NCBI GenBank assembly: GCA_018287875.1
Contig: JAGVVL010000018.1
Span: 3,154,501 to 3,218,500 of the forward strand
Origin: Nigrospora sphaerica
Lineage: Eukaryota > Ascomycota > Sordariomycetes > Amphisphaeriales > Apiosporaceae
Direction of reading: 5' to 3'
DNA length: 64,000 bases
The position numbers and the translations under genes are program-made. The notes beneath the pieces were generated by a model, which did no database searches, was not told the origin of the DNA, and saw only the letters and a program-made list of their open reading frames with translations. This document shows positions 1 to 10,740 of this stretch, piece after piece. The stretch's first letter is position 1. Each line of letters opens with the position of its first letter.

Positions 1-269
1 CGTTCGAAAGAGGAAATCCGTCCTCATCAACCCCGCGAAACAGGACGAGTCGATTGGCCTGCAGGTGGGAACAAGATCCGGGCGTGACGTGCCGCAGGAG
101 ATGGCCTGATGAGTGGGATTTTGCCCAGCCGGGCAGCCGGACTACGCCCCGACCAGTCCAGCAAAGGCACAGTCCCAATGGGCCTGTAGTGTCAACTAAA
201 AGCAGTGGTGGGGACCCGGGCTGTATCAGCAAAATCGATGTTGAGTCCAGCCGGGGCCGGACCGCTTTG
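1..269. other. intergenic, 3' flank of the cyclophilin gene
   Basis: The window opens here. The segment lies downstream of the minus-strand cyclophilin-RRM gene and probably contains its 3' UTR. I see no gene, RNA or repeat in it. The upstream neighbour is off the window. Confidence 0.4.
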
Positions 270-1772
270 CTACCTGCGCCGGCGATCATCGTAGCCGCGG
301 TCTCGCCCGCTGTCCCGGCCCCGGTGCCGGTCCCTGTCGCGGTGCCGGTCCCCCCGCTCGCGGTCGTCGTACCGGTCCTCCCTCCGCCGCCGGTCGTCGT
401 CCCTCCGTCTATCGTGGTCCCTGTCGTCGCGTCGGTCGGGCTTCGGGCTGCGGCTGCGGCTCCGGCGGCGGGACTCCCGATCCCAGCCCCCCCTCCCCGC
501 GCCGCCGCCTCGGCCGCCGCGTGGACGCATGCCGTCGTCGCCCCGGGCCCCGCGGCTCGGTGGCTCCGGCGGCTCGTCGGCTTTTGGTCGCTCCGGCTCG
601 CCGTGCTTTTGGTGGCGCCCGCGCATCTCCTCCTGGTCGTAGACCATACCGTAGCCACCCCGGTCGTCGCCGGTGCGGTCCTCGACGCGGTACTTGCGCC
701 ACTTCTCCAGGCCCTCGACACCGCCCCAGCCGCCGCCGCCGCGGCGCTTAGTCCGCTTGGCGTTCTCGCCCGAGCGCCAGGCGTCGCTCAGCTTGCTCAC
801 GCTCTGGCTGAAGTCAACGTGGATGCGGCGGTCATCGATGAGGACATTCTGCATCTTGAAGTAGGCGGCCTCGGCGGCGTCCTTCTCGGCGAACTCGATA
901 AAGGCGTACTGCAGGCTGTCGCCCGTGTTGCGGTCGCGGATCACCTCGCACGAGAGGATCTTGCCGAAGCGGCTGAAGATGAGCTCGAGGTCGGCGTCGG
1001 CCGTGACGGGGTTGAGCTTGCACACGAAGAGCACGTTCTCGGGCGGCGCCACCTCGGCGAAGGGCAGGTCGCCCATCATCTCGAGCGTCAGCGCCTGCGC
1101 GCGCGCCTCCGTCTCGCGCCTCTTCTTCTCGGCCGCCTCGGCGTCCACCTCGGCGTCGAGGTCGGCGTCGTCGGCGATGCGCACCGTCGCCAGCTGGGCG
1201 CGCGATGGTGGCGGCGAGGCACTGGGCGCGCGCAGGCCGGTTGGGTCGGGATACGGGTCGTCGAGCACGACCGTGTGCTTGATGCGGATGTCGACGAGCG
1301 GGTGGCCGTCCTTGTCCACGATGGCGGCGTTGATCTTCTCGAGCACGTCGAAGCCCTCGACCAGCTTGGCGAAGATGGCCGCCTTGCCGTCGAGGTAGTC
1401 GGTGTCGTCGCCCAGCGTCACGAGGAACTGGCTGCCGGCCAGGCGCGCGTCGGGGTCGGTCGGGTGCTGCGTCGTGGCCATGGACACGGTGCCGCGCTCG
1501 CGGTGCTTCAGCTTAGGGTGCAGCGTCGCCCGGTACGTCTTGGCCCCGCCCAACAGGCCCCAGACGGAGGAGCCGCCATCCGAGTCGCGGGACAGCGGGC
1601 CGAGGGGATCGCCCGCCTGAAAGGAGAAGTCCTTCTGGACGGTGTGGACGGGGGAGAAGTTGTAGTATTTCATCTTGCACAGTTTGAGGAAGTTCTCGCA
1701 CTCCTTGGGCGCATAGTCGACCAGGAGGTCGATGACTATGTCGCCCAAACTGGTCTCGAGGAGGACTGACAT
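270..1772 (-). CDS. cyp6: peptidyl-prolyl cis-trans isomerase-like 4 (cyclophilin-RRM fusion)
   Basis: A 500-residue single-exon protein with the PPIL4/Cyp6 architecture. A cyclophilin-like domain spans about residues 1-170. An acidic/basic linker spans about 195-230. One RNA-recognition motif spans about 246-325, with RNP2 LFVCKL at 248-253 and RNP1 LQYAFIEF at 287-294. The tail from about 340 is rich in Gly, Arg, Asp and RS/RD dipeptides. The family is nuclear and associated with splicing or transcription complexes. The normal cyclophilin active-site Arg (in FHR) is replaced: the sequence reads VHTVQKDF with Thr44, and human PPIL4 also lacks this Arg, so prolyl-isomerase activity may be weak and the domain may act in binding. 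The ATG at 1772 starts the domain in the family's usual way. Length is typical. No frameshift or intron is visible. The family assignment is confident; the biochemical role is inferred from homologues. Confidence 0.95.
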   Translation of the reverse strand: MSVLLETSLGDIVIDLLVDYAPKECENFLKLCKMKYYNFSPVHTVQKDFSFQAGDPLGPLSRDSDGGSSVWGLLGGAKTYRATLHPKLKHRERGTVSMATTQHPTDPDARLAGSQFLVTLGDDTDYLDGKAAIFAKLVEGFDVLEKINAAIVDKDGHPLVDIRIKHTVVLDDPYPDPTGLRAPSASPPPSRAQLATVRIADDADLDAEVDAEAAEKKRRETEARAQALTLEMMGDLPFAEVAPPENVLFVCKLNPVTADADLELIFSRFGKILSCEVIRDRNTGDSLQYAFIEFAEKDAAEAAYFKMQNVLIDDRRIHVDFSQSVSKLSDAWRSGENAKRTKRRGGGGWGGVEGLEKWRKYRVEDRTGDDRGGYGMVYDQEEMRGRHQKHGEPERPKADEPPEPPSRGARGDDGMRPRGGRGGGAGRGGWDRESRRRSRSRSPKPDRRDDRDHDRRRDDDRRRREDRYDDRERGDRHRDRDRHRGRDSGRDRGYDDRRRR

Positions 1773-4700
1773 GGCGGGCGGCGGTCGAGGGGTCTAGATT
1801 CCGTCGGGTCCGATGCGGATCGAGGGGTACGGGGAGAGGACCCGGGGCATTGAACGGGTCGGTCGCTCGTCAGTGTGCCGGGTGGTGCGCGCAATCTCCC
1901 GCGACGGCCGCGGAACGCGCAATGGCCAAGAAATCAGAATCGATGGACGGGATGTCGTCGGGTGCTGGTGACGCGCAGGGGAGGAAGGTATCGCGAGGTT
2001 GTCGTTCAGCCTTGCGATTGATGGGTCCAAAAGTTTACGAACGAGCTCAGGTAAGTTACTAGTGACTTCCCGTCGTCAGGATGGCACGGCTTGAGCACCG
2101 CACGTCAGAGGTCAAGCCACGAAAAGTGGGCCCAATCTTTGTCTCGGTTGAAGCCTGGCTGTTGCTTGCGTACCTGATATAGCAAGGAGCTGCTGGCCAG
2201 AGCTTCCGCTGCCCGCCAGCGAATCAAAATACCTTCTTCCTTCCCCCTCCAAGTCTGGACAATAGCTCCCTTGTCCGCTGGGTTGGGGAAAGGGACGCCC
2301 CTGTCGGCCCGGGAACGCATCCCCTCACGCGCACTGGGGGGAGGGAAGAAACCGGGACGAGGGAACAGCTTGACACCTCCACGAACCAGCCCGTTGAGCT
2401 GTTCATCCGTCAAAGTGAGCGAGCTAGCCGGACCTTGTTTTGCATCCTTCGCCGCCGGGTGGCTGGCGAGCTGGGCAGTTGAAAGCTGCACATAACAGGC
2501 CTACTCCGTCCGGGACAGGGGGTACGACGACAAAGGGCGGGACGAGAGTTAGCGAGGCTCCTCGAGGCGGTCTCCCCTTTCGCGCGCCCCCCTCTTCTCA
2601 CCCTCCAGGCGTGTAAGGTTCCTGCATCATGGCACCACATTCAAGTGAGCTTTCGACAAAAGGGAACTTCCCCCGCCTCCCCCCTCCCCATTCCCCACAC
2701 CGGCGAGGATGGTCTCCACGGTGGGCGATCGGCGCGAACGCAGAAAATTCTACAGACTATTTGGGCGCAAACCGCCCTTCGTACCCCCCCCCCCTAAAAG
2801 CAGACGGACTAACCCACCCACCACTGGGACCGAATCGACCAGGGCAAGTCTCGGTTCCTCTCTCCCCTGCCGGCAAGGAATGGAGAAAGAGAGGTGTGCC
2901 AACGGGGAATGACGAATAAGGACCGGGGGCGCAGGGTCGTCGCGGCTGTGCAACGACAAATACCAAGCGTATAGCAAATCGTTATCGTCGGTTCGCTCGT
3001 TGGTGGTGGCGGCGGCGGCTCCTCGACAAGCTTCCCAGCGCTTTTGTGCTTCCGTACCTTTTATTCCTCACCCGTCGGCTTGCGCAGCTTTCCCCCTCCG
3101 CCCCCCCGGCCCCCAACGGCGCATATCGACGTAGTCGAATACGAAAAGCTCGGGTTGTTGGTTTGTTTGTTTAAAAATACTTTACCTTTCGCCACCGAGC
3201 TATCCATCGCCTTGGTCTGGCTTCTTCTCGTTTTCCCCCTCCACCTTCCCCCCAATGGCGAACGAGGGCAAGCCGGTCAGTAAACTTCCAACTGTTGCTT
3301 ACCGGCGCTTCGGCAGTTCCCTAGTTGGAGACGTCTCCCCCCCCCTCTCCCCGTCGTGCGCGTGCGCGTGTAGTGGGTGTGCGTACCTTCTCAGGCCGGT
3401 AAGTGGGTAGAAACCGTCACAGTACGTACGTGGTAGGAATGTGGCCGTAGAGCACCCGGCGTTTTGTTTTGTTCCTTCTCCTCTCCGATGGCGTGGAGCC
3501 CCTACTTCCTGTCCGTCGTCCTCGTTGTCGTTATGTCATGTGCCACATTTCCGTTCAATAGTTGTTGTTTTTTTGGTTGTTTCCACCCTCCCCTTCTCCT
3601 GGGGACGTAGCTTCGGCTCGGCCGTGACCCCGCCGCTCCGGTGGGATGAGGGGAAGGGGAGGGCGCTTTGTTTGCCGCCTGGGTCTTCTGGATCCGTGGC
3701 CGGTGTTGGTTTGTTGTGATGGTGGTTGGTCCTGGCGGGGAGGGGACAGCATGCCGCTCCGGGCGTTCGCGCGTGCTCGTTCCGTTCCCCCTTCCAAATC
3801 GGAATGCGCGGAGGGCCAAGAGGAGGAGGTTGAAGGCCCCATCTCGCCATGGCCCCAAGGTGCGTGATGGCTGGGGGTGGGCGGAGATCGGCGCCACACG
3901 AGGGAGGAGGTGTGCGGTGGATTGACGAACACCTGAGGATGCATGTCGTGATATGGACCGTCTCGAGTCATCGCATGTTCCGGCTGGGCGGAGTACGTGA
4001 TTCGCCCTTCGGGCATCTGGCATCACGTAACCACTACGATATGCATAGGTAACTTAGGTAACCTCCCCCGCCCCGGCTGTGTATGTACATTTTAAAGGCG
4101 TACGCGTACGCTCAATTGGGAGCAGCCAAGGCCGCCGGTAGCGAAACAAAACAAAAAACAAAATAGTTGCAGGAAGGTATGCGAATCGTGCGTGTGCGTG
4201 CGTGTACGCGCGTGTGCGTGTGTCAAAGTCGCCTTCGCGGGCGGCTTTCCATTGTGGTCATTATAATACCGAATATCTAGGTAGGTGATAGAATGGAAAA
4301 AGAAGCGGCTAGGCGGAGGTAATAGTGACGACAGTAAATGCCGTGCGCTCTCTCAACACCTCGTGTTCTGTTCGTCGTATTTCGAACGCGTCCTGAATGC
4401 CCTCCGTGGCCTTGCCCGCTTCCACACCCAAAACTCCAGAAGCGCTTTTCCCTTTTCCTTTCCGACTCCAACCGTCATCTCCCGTGTCCACCTCCTCCCT
4501 TTGTCGTCACGAGATGTGATGTGACAAGGGAAGGGTAACGGGTCCAAAAAAGATGGCAATGCTTGCCCATGACAAGAGTGTGTGCACAATGGCCCCCTTG
4601 ACGCCTCTTCGCCAGTCACCGCCGGACGCCTGCTCGCCGAAGTAGTTCCCCGCAGCCGCAAAGGAAAACAAACAAAATCAAGAGGTATCAAATGAGTCCC

Positions 4701-5072
4701 AATGCCGTGTGATGCCCCGAGAGGGGGCACGTATCCCAAGTGTCCTGGTGTAAATGCAAATCCCATCAGCCTCCCCTGGGGCGGCTCTTCATGACCGCCG
4801 CCGGCCTTTTTCGTTCTCTCCTCTGGCTCTTCCTCCTGTTCTGCTCTGGCCTCCTGTCGCGAACGCTCGTCTGTCTCGACGGGCTCGGCCCGGGGGGTTC
4901 CTCTGATATTCGAGGCCGGGGAGCCCGGAGCATGGGAGGCGGTGATGCCCTCTTAGGGGGGGATAGGGTGGTATTTCTCTTCACATAAGTGGTGTTTCGA
5001 ATGGACGAATCTTGTCCCGGCGGATAGTACGGTAGTAATCCCCGCCGGCACAAGTGGCGTGGTCGCAGTCAC
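1773..5072. other. 3.3-kb intergenic region, no gene recognised
   Basis: This lies upstream of the cyclophilin gene and downstream of the 5.1-5.8 kb gene, both on the minus strand. It holds short C-, G- and T-rich tracts, for example around 2780-2800 and 3330-3350, and a GTGTGC-rich stretch near 4186-4221. Open frames are short and have no recognisable domain. The part next to 1772 is presumably the cyclophilin promoter. Confidence 0.5.
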
Positions 5073-5582
5073 TTACTCCAGACCGCCGCCGCTTCTCCGG
5101 CGGCGGCCGGTGCGGAGCTCGCGTTCGGTGTCCATGAGTCGTGTCTGGACCCAGACGCGCATGGTGCGATCGTTGCGCACGGCGTCGCAGTTGAGCAGCT
5201 CCGTCAGGGCGCGTTTGAGGCTCTCGTTGACGTCGCAGAGCTTCTGCTCGTCGGCGGCCATCTCCTCCATGATGTCCTCGTCGAGCACGGGCGCCAGCGA
5301 GATGGACGAGCCGCGCTTGTGGCGCAGCGACGAGCCGTGGTGGCCCGACGACCGCCGGTGGTTGCGCGACGGCGACGGCGACGAGTGGAGGCTGGGCGGC
5401 GAGGAGGTAAAGGAGCGCGTCGGCGACACCGACGGCGACGTCACGGCCGTCGAGTTGCTGTAGGTGGGGCAGAGGTTGTACATGTGCTGCTGCAACTCGT
5501 CGTGCTGGTTCTGCAGCAGCAGGTATTTCTGCATGGCGAAGTCGCCGTTGGGGTTGTAGGTGGGCGAGGCGAGGCAGTCCAT
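5073..5582 (-). CDS. conserved-looking fungal protein of unknown function
   Basis: I do not recognise a named family. Starting at the ATG at 5582 the product has 169 residues. The open frame continues upstream to an ATG at 5789 (238 residues), but that extension is low-complexity His/Pro/Ser-rich and looks like 5' leader. After the start there is a Gln/Leu-rich segment (MQKYLLLQNQHDELQQHMYN) that could form a short helix or coil. A long Ser/Pro-rich, Arg/His-containing middle follows. The C-terminal helix is charged and ordered-looking (DEDIMEEMAADEQKLCDVN, then VWVQTRLMDTERELR) and ends in RRRR. The ordered C-terminus with a basic tail suggests a protein-interaction or nuclear role, which is only a guess. 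The stop codon TAA sits inside a perfect donor, GTAAGT, so the last exon may really splice to sequence below 5073. Confidence 0.6.
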   Translation of the reverse strand: MDCLASPTYNPNGDFAMQKYLLLQNQHDELQQHMYNLCPTYSNSTAVTSPSVSPTRSFTSSPPSLHSSPSPSRNHRRSSGHHGSSLRHKRGSSISLAPVLDEDIMEEMAADEQKLCDVNESLKRALTELLNCDAVRNDRTMRVWVQTRLMDTERELRTGRRRRSGGGLE

Positions 5583-6664
5583 TGTTGCCGGACTCGGTGT
5601 GCTGTACACGGTGTGTGACTGGGGTTGTGGGTGGTAGAAGGCTATTGGCGAGCGCATTTGTGCCCGCGGGTGGAGAGGCCGAAGTGGAGGCGGTTGAGGA
5701 TGCGAGGTATGAATGGCAACCGACGATGAGATGGAGGGTAAGCGGCTGAAATAGTTGCAACTACTGCCCGCGTTTCGGAGCGGATGCAAGGACGGGAGTA
5801 ATGCGAAGGTCTTGAAGGGTTCCTAATCGCTAATTCTTAAGACGAATTCGAAACTCGCAGAATTGGTCGAAAAATGTCGTCGTCGGAAAGAGGTGGACAA
5901 AAAGCTTAAACGCTGTAGTGCGTAGGGGTGGCAGGGCAGCACGTATGTAAATACCAGTGCTACCGACTCCTGTGCGGCCGACTGACGACAGGGCTCCGTC
6001 CGAATCCGAATCGAGATGATGGGGCCGGCCGTTACGTTGACTATAGCTGCAGTGTACAGTACGTACAGGGCGGTGGGTGGTGACCCGGCTATTGCTGCGA
6101 GTTGATTGCCCTGTCGATCCTCATTGATATCCGCCCGGTTTCACGTCCTGGGGGGGGCAGGGCCGCTGGTGGCCGAGCACGGGGCAGACGATGACGCGGC
6201 AGACGAAAATGGCCAAGATGAAAGTACGGTAGCGGATCCCCACAGACAATAACCGGCGCGCAGGTGGTGATGTCGTCGGTGCAATGCTTGCAATCTGGCA
6301 AATGGGAGGCAGGGTGGGCAGGACGCAAATCTTTCTGGAAGCACACGTGCGTAGTCCCGAGGGTGCAATGGGCAGCTTGTAATATAGGAAGCCTGTCGGT
6401 TCGATGGGGGTTGGAGGGGAGAGAGAGGAGGGATAGGCAGATCCAAGGGGCGGTCCTGGCGTTGATGTGTACTTTTGTATCCGTACGGGAACGCTACTCA
6501 GTACCTCCCGACGTCTATACGTACCCTGTAGCGTCGAGAAGTATCCGTCGCCGTGACCCTGGCAACTCGGCTGCTTGGGTCTTGGCTCGGGTACGGTTCG
6601 TACCTCCCTCTTCCCTGTAGGGGCTCAGCTGTAACAACCTCGGGGGGTGCAGAGAGGGGAATGA

Positions 6665-6677
6665 GGGGGGGGGGGGG
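6665..6677. repeat. 13-base poly-G tract
   Basis: An uninterrupted run of 13 G in the gene-poor region. It is an error-prone site for sequencing and could form a quadruplex with nearby G runs. Confidence 0.9.
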
Positions 6678-9600
6678 GCGTCTGGCTTGGCTCTGGCCGG
6701 GCTGGTTGGTCTGGGCCTCGCTGCCCTTGCTGCACGTCCAATTGACCGGCCGGTGCTTGTAGGGGCGTGTGTCTCTTCCAGTCGGGAGCTGACAACTCAT
6801 CAAGCTACTTCTTACCTGGTGGTGTGGTGGTGCGGAGGAGGGTTGCTTGGCTCGGAAAGAGGGGATGGCAGTTCTGGCACAGCGTGATGGGGTTGGGCCG
6901 TGTCGATCCCGGCACAGCGACTTTCTTTGTCGTCTTTTTCCCAACGCCATCCACTCCCACCTCACCCGCCGGAAACGCCAGCCCAGACGCCGCCCTGTTA
7001 GCCCGTGGGCCGTATATCACTACAAGGTTGGCGCCGGCTGCGACCTTGGGTCGGGTTGGGAGACCTGGCGAGCCAGCGGCACTGGAGGGTAATTGAGTTC
7101 CTGCTGGCGGGTGAGGAGGCAGCGGAGGTGGACCGATGGAAAAGCTACAGTCAACTAGTCGTCCACCATGGCCGGCCTAGCTTGCCCGGCCGTGGCTACG
7201 GCTATGGACAGTGGGATCCCATGCATGGACGGGGCTGTCGTGGGTTGCCGCTCCGATAGAGCCTGAGAGCGAACCTGCATCCCGGTAAGCTGGGCGATAT
7301 GAAGAAGACCAACCAAGCTTCCGTGGTTATCAGGGCTTCCGTAGGACCAGCCCGGCTGCCCGCCACAAGGGCCCGCGTATCTGTCCTGTAGATATCGCAG
7401 CCGTATACTCCGCACCTCGCATTAGTCGCGGCTGTGGAAGCAGCGACGGCAGACGGTCGATTCTGTTTTCGCCGGCCGCCCCCACCAGAGGGCTCCAGGG
7501 CTGCTTAGACAAAGTAGCCACCCGACGGCTCGCTGCTGAGCCTCTTTCCCAGTGATTCAGGTCCGGCGACTGGGAGTCCGTGCCGTCGGCCGGCCATGAG
7601 ACTGCCAATCTGCCGAATCTCAGGTACCTAGAGTCGGAGAGTGCTGGATGCCCGCCGCGGGCAGTTTTGCGGGAGCCAGGGGTCCATGGTCTCTGCCCGA
7701 GCGCCCACGATCCTTTTCTTTCCTCGCCCCGTCCCCTCACCCAACAGCACGCAGTAGGTATACAAAACTACCGGGGCATCGATGGACCGCGGGTGGGCCT
7801 GTAGAACGGTCCAGCCAGCGGTGGCCGCCGAGGAACTGGGCAGACTGGGAATGGACGGGGCCGCTATCGAAAGCGCGAACCGCCCGCAGGCGCTCCTTGG
7901 TCGTTCGGCTCTGCGCGCGCGCACCCCCGATGTGCTGTGTGGCGCCGGCTGAAAACGCACCTGAGGAAAGGGGTGGATAGGGATGACAGGGGGGCCGAGT
8001 ATTACCAACTACAGGTTTGCAGGTTCCGCAATCACAAAGTACGGTGTGGTTGCGGTCAAACGGTAGCTACAGCACGTACGGTACCGCTTGAAAGTTGGGG
8101 TTTACGTTCGTCTGGCAGCCCGTCTGTTTAGAGTCGGCCCTTGTTTCACGTATTTCGGGGTGCAGAGTGCGTCTTTTTCTTCTTGCTTTTCGCCGGCAAC
8201 CCTGCCGCTAGTTTTGCGTTGCCCGGCCAGGTCCCTGACTGCCGTTGGGGGACTGCTTGTGCCGGCTTTCCCAGGGAGAAGGTAAAAGGAAGAGGCGGAC
8301 TCTTTTATTAATAGCCCACGTTTACAGCAGCGCAGCCGCAGACGTCAGCCCGCAAAGTGGAAGAGCAGTCAGTCAACATGCGTGCACAGGCGACATGCGA
8401 TGGGTACATGCTCGCTCTCCCCCCGACGTATGTACACCAAAAAATAACTCCAGAGATGCGTGCAGATAGCCATCTCGACGAACATTGGCTCAGGTCCTAC
8501 ATGGGCTGCATCCATGCCACGGGCTGATGGGCATGGGACGGGGCATGGGAATATGGGAATTGTGGGATGGCCATGCGAGGCTGCCCAGGGATTCTCGCAG
8601 CTGCCTGGCCATCGGTCAACAGTACAGCCACTGAGAGGCGGCGAGTCGTGGTACACCCAAACTGCAGTGCTCCGTTACGCACACGCGCTTGCAAGGGGGG
8701 GGTGAGCCGACGATGCAACCTCAGACGAGATCCCCCAGTGGTTCGCCAGTCCTGTCAAGCAGCGCCCAATGGCAGGAATGAACGAACGCCTTGGGATGCC
8801 GGTCCATGTACACAAGCGGCGGTGACTGCGCGTACAGATACGATACGGGTGGCTGATAGGCAATTGCTTACTTAGGTACCCAGGTACACACAGCTAGTTG
8901 TATGCATGCCTGATGCACATGAACAGTCTGCAATCACGACAGCGCCCGCTCGATACGTAATGAATGACTTCCATTTGCCATCCCAAGCCTCACCGGCCCG
9001 GGGCTCGGCTATTTCTATGCAATCTGGCCCGGCATGGGAGACGGCGTGGTTCCAGACGGCGCCAGGCGTGGCTTGCGCCGACAAGCGACGGCGGCGCGCC
9101 GCTCATCTCGCCTATGGATATGAGGATATCACGGTTCATATCGCCTCATCTACGCCGCCCCGGTCCGTGGGTTCCTCCTTGCCGCAAGGAGGCCTCTCGT
9201 CCAATGCCGGCCGGCGGCGGCACGACCACGGTTTGCTGCTGCGCCCATCAGCCGTCGTCAGATTCAACCTTTTCACCCAAGGTTGTCGGCCTGCCGATGC
9301 GCGTAATGCGGTGACGTCGTGGACAACATGCACCCCGAGGTTGACTCGGATTTGACGTTTTGGTGTTTCCCTATTTAGCTACCACAGTGCATCGCCTTAG
9401 GCGTGTCTCTCCCTGTGCCCTGTGCCCTGTGCCTCTCCGGGCCATATGGCTGGCCAAAGCCCAACGCAAGGACACAACACCGGCGGGGGCTTCCATGGCA
9501 TTACTGCATTGGGAAGTTTGCACGGATCCCAAGGGAGTGAAAGAGCCCTAGTCCATTGAAGAGACTCGACGAGATGCCAGGGATCCCGATCAGGAGGACG

Positions 9601-10459
9601 GATCGGAGGAGGTGGGTTCTTCATCCCTTGTCCATTCAGTCCGCTCCTACGAGTGTGTACCTCTTTATATTGGCATGTACATGCTTTTAGCATCGGTACC
9701 TTCGCTAGCACGGTCCAGACCTCCGGGAACTACTAATATGTCCGCTATTGTAGTCGGAGCTGGCGAAGGTGATGAAGCGGGTGCGACATCCCTGTCGAAT
9801 CTATTCAAGCAAGGACTGTAGTTTGGGATTTTTTTTTTCCTTCTCTTCGATTTCGATGATGCATGGTCAGACCCGACGGCAGGTCTCCGCCGCCGTCTTG
9901 CGCCGGCAGATTACGTAGATCGCAGGGCACAAGCCACCCGAACCGTCACTCGCTTCCAGGATCGTCAACCGGACAAACCCACGCACGCATACACGCAACA
10001 CGCGCGCTTGACACCTTGTACGACGACGCCGTCGGGGATTCGTTGCACGCAACCGGTCGCGCCACGAACTGTAGTAGGGGGCTGCATCGCCCCCAAACCC
10101 GCCCACGGTCAGACGAAACAGACCCGGGAGGCGGTGGGAGAGGAGCAAACGCACGACAAGGCCAGCAAGCAAGGCATGGCAGATCACGGCTGCACTCTGC
10201 AAGGTCCGGCGCCCCTGTTCTCGTCCCCTCCTCCCCCGTCTGAAGATCACGGGAGGGGCTGTTGATAGCGTAGAGATGCATGCAACACGGGTGTCCGGCT
10301 GCTACGTCCCGCCTCGACGGGCCCGAACGGGCTCGACGCTACGCCGGTCTGGTCGGTCTGCCCGCCCATCAGGATTGGCCTGGGCATCGACGCACAATCG
10401 GCCAAATCATCGGGCTCGCGAGCGTTGGCGATCGGCGCACCCAAAGCCAACCCGGCTCG

Positions 10460-10516
10460 CCAGCCAAGCCCAACCGCCAGCCAAGCCCAACCGCCAGCCA
10501 AGCCCAACCGCCAGCC
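10460..10516. repeat. 17-base tandem repeat, 3.4 copies
   Basis: Three identical copies of CCAGCCAAGCCCAACCG at 10460-10476, 10477-10493 and 10494-10510, followed by a partial fourth copy (CCAGCC). It is a minisatellite in noncoding DNA with no gene or known protein repeat attached. Confidence 0.95.
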
Positions 10517-10568
10517 TGACCACCCGTTGTCGCCAATGGGCCTGCCGCCCCCGGCACCCTCCTAGCCC

Positions 10569-10586
10569 CTCTCTCTCTCTCTCTCT
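10569..10586. repeat. CT dinucleotide microsatellite
   Basis: Nine uninterrupted CT units in intergenic sequence about 50 bases after the 17-base tandem repeat. Confidence 0.9.
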
Positions 10587-10720
10587 TTCCATCTTCGAGC
10601 CTTGTTCGCTCCCTGCCTGCCACAGCCTCCGGCCTCGTACTCTGACTCTGCTCTCTAATCCGTACCTGCAGCAGCTTGCCTGCGCGCGCTGGCAGGTCTT
10701 GGCGACCGATCAGCCACGGG

Positions 10721-10740
10721 CCGTGGGCCACGGCCCACGG
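10721..10740. repeat. perfect 9-bp inverted repeat with 2-base spacer
   Basis: CCGTGGGCC and GGCCCACGG flank AC, giving a GC-rich palindrome. It could be a cruciform or a dimeric factor site, but no gene is near enough to suggest a role. Confidence 0.8.

Noticed and set aside
54..1769. Plus-strand 571-codon open frame
   Set aside because: It is exactly antisense to the cyclophilin-RRM gene. The Val/Ala/Pro-rich translation is a codon-bias shadow.
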